The notes below the pieces were generated by a model. The model was not told where the DNA came from, ran no database searches, and saw nothing but the letters and a program-made list of their open reading frames with translations. Below, piece after piece: positions 5,846 through 10,007 of a stretch of 10,007 nt of DNA. The translations under genes and the position numbers were made by a program. Every line of letters starts with the position of its first letter. Positions within the stretch are counted from its first letter, which is position 1. The stretch is from Labilithrix luteola (GTDB taxonomy: Bacteria; Myxococcota_A; Polyangia; Polyangiales; Polyangiaceae): NCBI GenBank assembly GCA_026225435.1, contig JAMFST010000449.1, forward strand, positions 1-10,007. Direction: 5' to 3'.

Positions 5846-6626
5846 CACGAGGGCACTGCGCGTCGTCGACCGCACCCTTGTCGCCGAGCGCGATCGAATC
5901 GTAGGTCGGGCCGCTGCCGTAGTAGCGCAGCCCGGCGATGCGGCCGTCGCGGAGGCTCGCGCAGACGAGGACCTCCTCCGTGTGCTCGAGGTGGTTCCAG
6001 CGGTTCTGCATGCGCGAGGAGAGGCACAGGTGCTGCTGCCCCGGGACCACCTCGAGCGCAGGCTCGCAGGCGAAGAACGCGTTCCTGACCAGGGCTGCCA
6101 TGTACGCCGGCCCGCGATCGCGCAGCGGGCTTGCGATGTCGTGGTGGCAGGAGAGGACCTGGGCCGCGGGCGCGCCGGGGACCTCGCGCGTGAGGAGCAT
6201 CTGGTCGTCGTACGTGTCGGGCGGCATCACGTTTCCGACGGCGAGCGACTCTCCCCCGGCGGCGACGAAGCGCACGTGGAAGTGCGCCTCGCCGGCGACG
6301 TCGTTGACGGGGTGCTGGAAGGCGACGACCACGTCGGACTCGCCGACCTTGAGCCCGGCGACGCGCCCCTCGGCCCCGCGATCACCGGGGACGAGCGCGG
6401 TGGCGCACACCGACGGATCGACGCAGCGGACCGTGAAGTGGTCGAGGATCATCGGCGCCGGCGAACCGCCCGAGTAGACCAGCGCGTAGACCGGCACGTA
6501 CGCCGAGACCGGCGCGGTCACCCGATCGGTCGGCGTGACGCTCACCGGCCCCGAGTACGGCTTGCTGCACGCGCTCGCGGCGAGGAGCGACAGGAGAAGC
6601 GAGGCGCGCGCGAGCCCGGTGCTCAT
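5820..6626 (-). CDS. Predicted lipoprotein with Ig-like region, function unknown
   Basis: The 268-residue product begins with a lipoprotein signal: a hydrophobic stretch (about 8-17) and a lipobox ending ASAC with Cys20. Residue +2 is Ser, so outer-membrane sorting is expected if the usual Lol rule holds. Residues about 25-120 look like a bacterial Ig-like (BIG2-type) fold, with alternating beta segments ending in GRVAGLKVGESDVVVAF. The remainder is not a domain I recognise. It contains SCHHDIAS, a helix with NAFFACEP, and NRWNHLEHTEEVLVC. There are seven Cys besides Cys20, so disulfides are likely outside the cytoplasm. Its start codon overlaps the stop of the upstream flavoprotein gene as ATGA (6623-6626), which implies translational coupling. 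The Ig-like call is by pattern only. Confidence 0.85.
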   Translation of the reverse strand: MSTGLARASLLLSLLAASACSKPYSGPVSVTPTDRVTAPVSAYVPVYALVYSGGSPAPMILDHFTVRCVDPSVCATALVPGDRGAEGRVAGLKVGESDVVVAFQHPVNDVAGEAHFHVRFVAAGGESLAVGNVMPPDTYDDQMLLTREVPGAPAAQVLSCHHDIASPLRDRGPAYMAALVRNAFFACEPALEVVPGQQHLCLSSRMQNRWNHLEHTEEVLVCASLRDGRIAGLRYYGSGPTYDSIALGDKGAVDDAQCPRVTAPPAAP

Positions 6627-8038
6627 TGCGCGTCGAAGATCTTCCCGGGGTTGAGGATGCCCTGCGGGTCGAGCAGCTTCTTCATCTGGCGCATCAGCGC
6701 GATCTGCTCGGGCGGGCGGGTGAAGCCGAGGTACGGCTTCTTCAGGAGGCCGATCCCGTGCTCGGCCGAGATGCTGCCGTGGTGCTTCTGCACCAGCGGG
6801 AACATCGTCTGATCGAGCTCCGAGGTCTTCGCCAGGAAGGTCGCCTTGTCCATCGCGTCGGGCTTCATCACGTTGACGTGCAGGTTGCCGTCGCCCACGT
6901 GACCGAAGAGGCAGATCTCCCAGCCCTGGTAGCGCGCGGCGAGGAGCTGCTCGAGATCGGCCACGAAGGGCTGGAGCGAGGCGACCGGGATCGAGATGTC
7001 GTTCTTGTGCGGCATCCCGGTGGCCGAGAGGCTCTCGCTGATCCCCTCGCGCAGCGTCCAGAGATCGCGCGCTTGCGCGGTGTGCTGCGCGCGGGTCCCG
7101 TCCTCGATGATCTCGTCCTCGAAGAGCTGGGCGAACCAGGCGTCGAGCTCGTCCTCGCGCGCCCCCTCGAGCTCCACCAGAACGTAGGCGCCGTGCTCGG
7201 CCGCGAGCGGGGTGCGCACGCTGCGATGACGCTGAACCCGGGCGAGGCAGGCCGGGGTGAAGAACTCGTAGGCCGCGAGCGTGAACGGCGCCTTGCGCGT
7301 CGCCTGGAAGAGACGAACCACCGCGGGGATGTCGGCCACGCCGAAGAGCATCACGTCGAGCTTGGCCGGCAGGTGCGCGAGCTTGAGCGTGGCGGCGGTG
7401 ATGACCCCGAGCGTGCCTTCGCTGCCGATGAAGAGCTGTCGCAGATCGAGACCGGTGTTGTCCTTCTCCAGCGCGCCGCCGAGGGTGAGCAGCTCGCCGG
7501 AGGCCAGCGCCACCTCGAGGCCGAGCACCCACTGGCGGGTGAGGCCGTAGCGGATGACCTTCACACCGCCGGCGTTGGTGGAGATGTTTCCACCGACCTG
7601 GCTGGACCCCTTGGAGGCGAAATCAACCGGCCAGGTGAGGCCGTGCGGGGCGACGTGCTGGTGGACCGCCTCGGTCACCGCGCCCGCCTCGACCCGGACG
7701 GTGCCGCCGATGGTGTCGACCTCGCCCATGGCGCGCATCCGCGCGAGCGACAGGACGATCTCGCCGTTGCGAGCGACGGCGCCGCCGGACAGGCCGGTGC
7801 GCCCGCCGGAGGGGACGATGGCGACCCGGTGCTGCGAGGCGAGGCGCAGAACCCGAGAGACGTCGGCCGCGGTGCGGGGAAAGACGACGGCGCTCGGCTT
7901 CGGCTCGAAGACCTTGGTCCAGTCGCGACCGTACTCGGCCAGCTCGGAGGGCTCGACGGTGTACAGGTCGGAGGGGAGCTCACGCAGGAGCGCCTCGGTG
8001 GCGGGCGTGGCGGGCGTGGTGGGGACGGAGACGAGCAC
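6623..8038 (-). CDS. FAD-linked D-2-hydroxyacid dehydrogenase, D2HGDH/GlcD type
   Basis: The 471-residue protein belongs to the PCMH-type FAD oxidase family that includes D-lactate, glycolate and D-2-hydroxyglutarate dehydrogenases. The FAD domain shows PSGGRTGLSGG (76-86), GSSQVGGNISTNAGG (144-158) and GSEGTLGVIT (205-214). The substrate domain has GHVGDGNLHVN (379-389) and SAEHGIG (424-430), giving metal ligands H380, H387 and E426 with H427 beside them. R330, S334 and K345 align with substrate residues I recall for human D2HGDH (R386, T390, K401) at identical spacing, which favours D-2-hydroxyglutarate or a similar D-2-hydroxyacid. GlcD or D-lactate dehydrogenase remain possible. There is no CCG or 4Fe-4S extension. 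The oxidised flavin would pass electrons to an ETF or quinone, neither seen here. The start is a GTG at 8038 with a weak AGGGG 4 nt before it. It is first in a two-gene operon with the lipoprotein and divergent from the Sufu gene (76 bp gap). Confidence 0.92.
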   Translation of the reverse strand: MLVSVPTTPATPATEALLRELPSDLYTVEPSELAEYGRDWTKVFEPKPSAVVFPRTAADVSRVLRLASQHRVAIVPSGGRTGLSGGAVARNGEIVLSLARMRAMGEVDTIGGTVRVEAGAVTEAVHQHVAPHGLTWPVDFASKGSSQVGGNISTNAGGVKVIRYGLTRQWVLGLEVALASGELLTLGGALEKDNTGLDLRQLFIGSEGTLGVITAATLKLAHLPAKLDVMLFGVADIPAVVRLFQATRKAPFTLAAYEFFTPACLARVQRHRSVRTPLAAEHGAYVLVELEGAREDELDAWFAQLFEDEIIEDGTRAQHTAQARDLWTLREGISESLSATGMPHKNDISIPVASLQPFVADLEQLLAARYQGWEICLFGHVGDGNLHVNVMKPDAMDKATFLAKTSELDQTMFPLVQKHHGSISAEHGIGLLKKPYLGFTRPPEQIALMRQMKKLLDPQGILNPGKIFDAQ

Positions 8039-8063
8039 GGTGCCCCTGTTCCTACAACGGCCT

Positions 8064-8098
8064 CAGGAACGGTGAAAGACGGCACAGGCGCAGGAACG
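8064..8098. repeat. Repeated CAGGAACG in the flavoprotein/Sufu divergent gap
   Basis: CAGGAACG occurs at 8064-8071 and 8091-8098, 27 bp apart, and an inverted core GTTCCT lies at 8048-8053. The same octamer is found in the SDR/LysR divergent gap at 4913-4920, where it may only serve as a Shine-Dalgarno, and once inverted inside the lipoprotein gene (6080-6087). It could be an operator; the evidence is weak. Confidence 0.25.
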
Positions 8099-8101
8099 TC
8101 C

Positions 8102-8107
8102 TACACT
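8102..8107 (+). promoter_or_regulatory. Candidate -10 element of a leaderless promoter before the Sufu gene
   Basis: TACACT fits the TANNNT -10 pattern and ends 7 nt before the ATG at 8115, so the transcript would start at or very near the start codon. The GGGAAGG in between abuts the ATG too closely to act as a normal Shine-Dalgarno. No clear -35 is visible. Confidence 0.4.
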
Positions 8108-8114
8108 GGGAAGG

Positions 8115-8687
8115 ATGCTCGCCAGCCCGATCCTCCGCGAGGTGTACAAAGTCTACCTCGCGCGGTGGGGCGAGCCGACGCGCTCGAAGGTGTTCGACGG
8201 CGGGACACCGGCGCTGCCGCGGACCGACGTGCTGGTGTGGGACGCGGAGACGCCCGACGGCGTCACGGTGCTCGGCACGCTCGGCATGGCCGATCGCCCG
8301 ATGGACGGCGTCGCTCATCGCGCCGAGCTCCAGTTCGCCGTACGCGGCGTGCTCTCGCCGCGCGACTACGACCGGGTCACCGCCTTCCTCGCCAGCGTGA
8401 GCCTCTACCCGCTCACCAACCACTGCCACCTCGACTGGTGGCACACCATGCCGTACGCCGGCGACATCCCCATGTTCCCTGGCTTCCGCGCGGTGCTCCT
8501 GCACCCGAAGTTCGCGCCCGACGGGATCGACGAGATCCCCACCAGCGAGGGGCTGGTGAAGATCTTCTACGTCGTCCCGCTGAACGCCGAGGAGGTGCGC
8601 ACGCGGCCTCTCTCGGCGCTCTTCGGCCGCTGGTCAACGAACAACGTCGACCTGTTCTCGGCGCGCGGGCGCGCTCCCACCAACTGA
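8115..8687 (+). CDS. Suppressor-of-fused (Sufu) domain protein
   Basis: The 190-residue product reads as a single Sufu domain. Supporting segments in order are the strand VTVLGTLGMADRPM, the HRAELQFAVRG strand (about 66-76), LASVSLYPLTNHCHLDWWHT (about 93-112), a GFRAVLLHPKF strand, and the closing VKIFYVVPLNAEEVR near 150-165. The fold was named from the animal Hedgehog regulator. Bacterial members are cytoplasmic, mostly uncharacterised, and some act as immunity proteins beside polymorphic toxins. No toxin gene adjoins this one, so a housekeeping or orphan role is as likely. There is no signal peptide. The gene is divergent from the flavoprotein and its last 54 bp overlap the converging PfpI-family gene. 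The family call rests on recognised sequence pattern. Confidence 0.82.
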   Translation: MLASPILREVYKVYLARWGEPTRSKVFDGGTPALPRTDVLVWDAETPDGVTVLGTLGMADRPMDGVAHRAELQFAVRGVLSPRDYDRVTAFLASVSLYPLTNHCHLDWWHTMPYAGDIPMFPGFRAVLLHPKFAPDGIDEIPTSEGLVKIFYVVPLNAEEVRTRPLSALFGRWSTNNVDLFSARGRAPTN

Positions 8688-9251
8688 GGCGTCGTCGGTC
8701 CCGGCGAACAGCTTGATCATCTCGCGATTGAACGCGGTGATGTCGTTGGGCTGGCGGCTGGTGACGAAGTTGCCGTCGACGACGACCTCCTTGTCGACCC
8801 AGCTCGCGCCGGCGTTCTTCAGATCGGTGCGGATGGAGGGGAACGAGGTCATCGTGCGATCCTTCACCGCGCCGGCCTCGATGAGCATCATCGGCCCGTG
8901 ACAGATCGCCGCGATCGGCTTTCCTGCCGCCACGAACGCCTTCACCAGCGCCACCGCCTTCGGGTTCAGCCGCAGCTTGTCCGGGTTGAGCACACCGCCC
9001 GGCAAGAGGAGCGCGTCGAAGTCGGACTCCTTGGCGCGATCGAGCGCGAGGCCGATGTCGAAGCTGTCGCCCCAGTCGGTCTTCTGCCAGCCCTTCACCT
9101 TGGCGCCGCCAGCGGAGGGGCCGCTCGGCAGAGGAGCGACGATCTGCGGCTTCGCGCCCGCTTCTTCCAGCGCTCTCTTCGGCTCGGTCAGCTCCACCTG
9201 CTCGAAGCCGTCGGTGACCAGGATGGCGATCTTCTTTCCGCGGATGTCCAT
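8634..9251 (-). CDS. PfpI/DJ-1 superfamily protein (class I glutamine amidotransferase-like)
   Basis: The 205-residue protein is of the PfpI/YhbO type. It opens with KKIAILVTDGFEQVELTEP, in which E17 lies in the conserved position before the nucleophile region. ALLLPGG (80-86) precedes the nucleophile elbow AICHGP, with C117 and H118 as the expected catalytic pair. DRTMTSFPSIRTDLKNAGA and VTSRQPNDI follow, as is usual for the family. Members have been described as proteases, glyoxalases or protein deglycases, and the true activity is often disputed, so I name only the family. The ATG at 9251 is fixed by GAGGAG 6 nt upstream, although the frame stays open to 9455. The last 20 or so residues (GTDDASVGGSAPARREQVDVVR) are a low-complexity tail longer than usual, and most of it lies in the 54 bp overlap with the Sufu gene. 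Confidence 0.93.
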   Translation of the reverse strand: MDIRGKKIAILVTDGFEQVELTEPKRALEEAGAKPQIVAPLPSGPSAGGAKVKGWQKTDWGDSFDIGLALDRAKESDFDALLLPGGVLNPDKLRLNPKAVALVKAFVAAGKPIAAICHGPMMLIEAGAVKDRTMTSFPSIRTDLKNAGASWVDKEVVVDGNFVTSRQPNDITAFNREMIKLFAGTDDASVGGSAPARREQVDVVR

Positions 9252-9257
9252 TTGCGT

Positions 9258-9263
9258 CTCCTC
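9258..9263 (-). promoter_or_regulatory. Strong Shine-Dalgarno of the PfpI-family gene
   Basis: On the minus strand GAGGAG lies 6 nt before the ATG at 9251. It excludes the longer in-frame starts that reach back to 9455, which would overlap the divergent DUF2007 gene. Confidence 0.75.
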
Positions 9264-9303
9264 GCTTTCGGAGGCGCTGGTTGCATCGTCCATGCCTTCG
9301 CGC

Positions 9304-9309
9304 TTTAAG
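9304..9309 (+). promoter_or_regulatory. Weak -10-like hexamer and small inverted repeat before the DUF2007 gene
   Basis: TTTAAG (four of six to consensus) ends 6 nt before the ATG at 9316, the same geometry as the -10-like hexamers at 1755 and 8102. It is centred in a small inverted repeat, CGCTT-T-AAGCG (9301-9311). Supported mainly by the parallel spacing. Confidence 0.28.
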
Positions 9310-9315
9310 CGATCC

Positions 9316-9591
9316 ATGTCCGATGACACCGCCGAGCCGAAGCCGAACGACGTCGCCGAGGATCTGGTGGCCGTCGCCAACTTCTCCACCGTGATGGAGG
9401 CCGAGCTCGCCAAGAACAGGCTCGAAGGGATCGGCATCCCCGCCTTCGTGAGCAACGAGCTGGCGGTCGGTGTGATGCCCTACCTCGGCGGTGCGGGCGG
9501 CGGAATCGGACTCGCCGTCACCCGCACGAACGCCGAGGAGGCCCGCGCCTTCCTCGCCGCGCCGGGCGACACGGACCCGTCAGGGACCTGA
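9316..9591 (+). CDS. DUF2007-family small protein
   Basis: The 91-residue product has a polar start of about 14 residues and then the DUF2007 pattern: LVAVANFSTVMEAELAKNRL, EGIGIPAFVSNE, a Gly-rich turn (YLGGAGGGIG), a strand LAVTRTN and a final helix EEARAFLAA. Proteins with this domain are small, cytoplasmic and sometimes labelled putative signal-transducing proteins, but no molecular role is established. They may have an ACT-like alpha/beta fold. The ATG at 9316 has no Shine-Dalgarno and may be leaderless; an in-frame ATG at 9292 is an alternative that would add eight residues. The gene is divergent from the PfpI-family gene (64 bp gap), and 4 bp separate it from the converging metalloprotease. 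Confidence 0.82.
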   Translation: MSDDTAEPKPNDVAEDLVAVANFSTVMEAELAKNRLEGIGIPAFVSNELAVGVMPYLGGAGGGIGLAVTRTNAEEARAFLAAPGDTDPSGT

Positions 9592-9595
9592 GCGT

Positions 9596-10007
9596 TCAGC
9601 GGAGAAACCCGCTGGCGAAGTAGCCGCGTGCGGTGCGCCGCATCGTCTCGCCCTGCGCGGCGGTGAAGAAGGACGGTTTGTCCGGGCTGCGCGAGTAGCT
9701 CATCACGTTGTCGAGCGTGGTCGTGTGCGAGAGGCCCAGCAGGTGGCCGAGCTCGTGCGCGAGCACGCCGCGCGGGCTGTACGAAGCGACGACCACGTAG
9801 CGCTTCGCCGGATCTTGCTCGTTGCGCCAGCAGACGCCGAATCGATGGCGATCCGCCTCGTCGACGTCCTCGAGCGAGGTGACGAAGAACACGTTCGCCG
9901 CGCCCGGGTGAAAGTCGGCCACCAGCGCGTCGCGATCGGCGCGGGTGGCGATCGCCTGGGGAAGGGAAGGGCGCCCCGCGCGCCGCGACACCACGTTGAA
10001 CGACAGC
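9596..10007 (-). CDS. Metzincin-type zinc metalloprotease, C-terminal part
   Basis: The frame is open at the right edge, so the N-terminus and any signal peptide lie outside the window. A GTG at 9994 is in frame, but reading continues upstream as LSFNV, so it is probably internal. The key motif HELGHLLGLSH (codons within 9725-9757) is the HExxHxxGxxH zinc site of metzincins, with the catalytic Glu beside the first His. NVMSYSRS follows and fits the Met-turn below the active site. The segment before it (YVVVASYSPRGVLA) forms the usual edge strand and active-site helix. Spacing between the third His and the Met (seven residues) and the overall look are closest to matrixin-like (M10) or M12-like enzymes. 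A Cys upstream (in FGVCWRNE) could be structural. It is most likely secreted or periplasmic, acting on proteins, but the substrate is unknown. Confidence 0.9.
   Translation of the reverse strand, partial: LSFNVVSRRAGRPSLPQAIATRADRDALVADFHPGAANVFFVTSLEDVDEADRHRFGVCWRNEQDPAKRYVVVASYSPRGVLAHELGHLLGLSHTTTLDNVMSYSRSPDKPSFFTAAQGETMRRTARGYFASGFLR

Noticed and set aside
8052..8504. Minus-strand frame of 150 codons opposite the Sufu gene
   Set aside because: It is antisense to recognisable Sufu segments and has no motif of its own.
6626..8716. Plus-strand frame of 696 codons antisense to the flavoprotein
   Set aside because: The minus strand carries all FAD-oxidase motifs, while the plus frame is low-complexity and also crosses the Sufu gene out of frame.

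Overview
The window is gene-dense, very GC-rich DNA with strong G/C preference at third codon positions. The eukaryotic-like Ser/Thr kinase with a membrane anchor and Ala/Pro-rich tail, a Sufu-domain protein, a lipoprotein with an Ig-like region and a metzincin protease together suggest a myxobacterium-like organism (Myxococcota, perhaps Polyangia). This placement is inferred from gene style; there is no rRNA or other marker to confirm it. I see no tRNA, rRNA, CRISPR array, insertion sequence or prophage, and no gene-free stretch longer than about 85 bp.

Layout, left to right. The C-terminal part of a Ser/Thr kinase (3-1004, +) faces a zinc-ribbon/two-TM/winged-helix membrane protein (1023-1712, -). 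Divergent from that starts a forward group of three: a GcvR-like double-ACT protein (1767-2321), a glycine-zipper protein (2400-2807) and phosphoglycerate dehydrogenase SerA (2891-4096). An SDR oxidoreductase (4074-4889, -) overlaps the end of serA and is divergent from a LysR-type regulator (4928-5845, +). A two-gene reverse operon follows, transcribed from the right: an FAD-linked 2-hydroxyacid dehydrogenase of the D2HGDH/GlcD type (6623-8038, -), then a lipoprotein coupled through an ATGA overlap (5820-6626, -). Next come a Sufu-domain protein (8115-8687, +), a PfpI/DJ-1 family protein (8634-9251, -), a DUF2007 protein (9316-9591, +) and the C-terminal part of a metzincin-type metalloprotease (9596 to the right edge, -).

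The clearest functional theme is serine/glycine metabolism. SerA keeps its catalytic and serine-binding residues, a GcvR-like ACT protein lies upstream, and a D-2-hydroxyglutarate-dehydrogenase-like flavoprotein lies about 2.5 kb downstream; such flavoproteins are known to recycle the D-2-hydroxyglutarate that SerA makes. The remaining genes look like ordinary single-gene units. The architecture is also notable: five convergent pairs leave no room for conventional terminators (three overlap in their coding ends), and three short divergent gaps carry -10-like hexamers 6-7 nt before an ATG, suggesting leaderless mRNAs.

I did not find a convincing undescribed multi-gene system. The most unusual items are the zinc-ribbon/TM/winged-helix protein, the very regular glycine zipper, the Sufu protein and the lipoprotein coupled to the flavoprotein.
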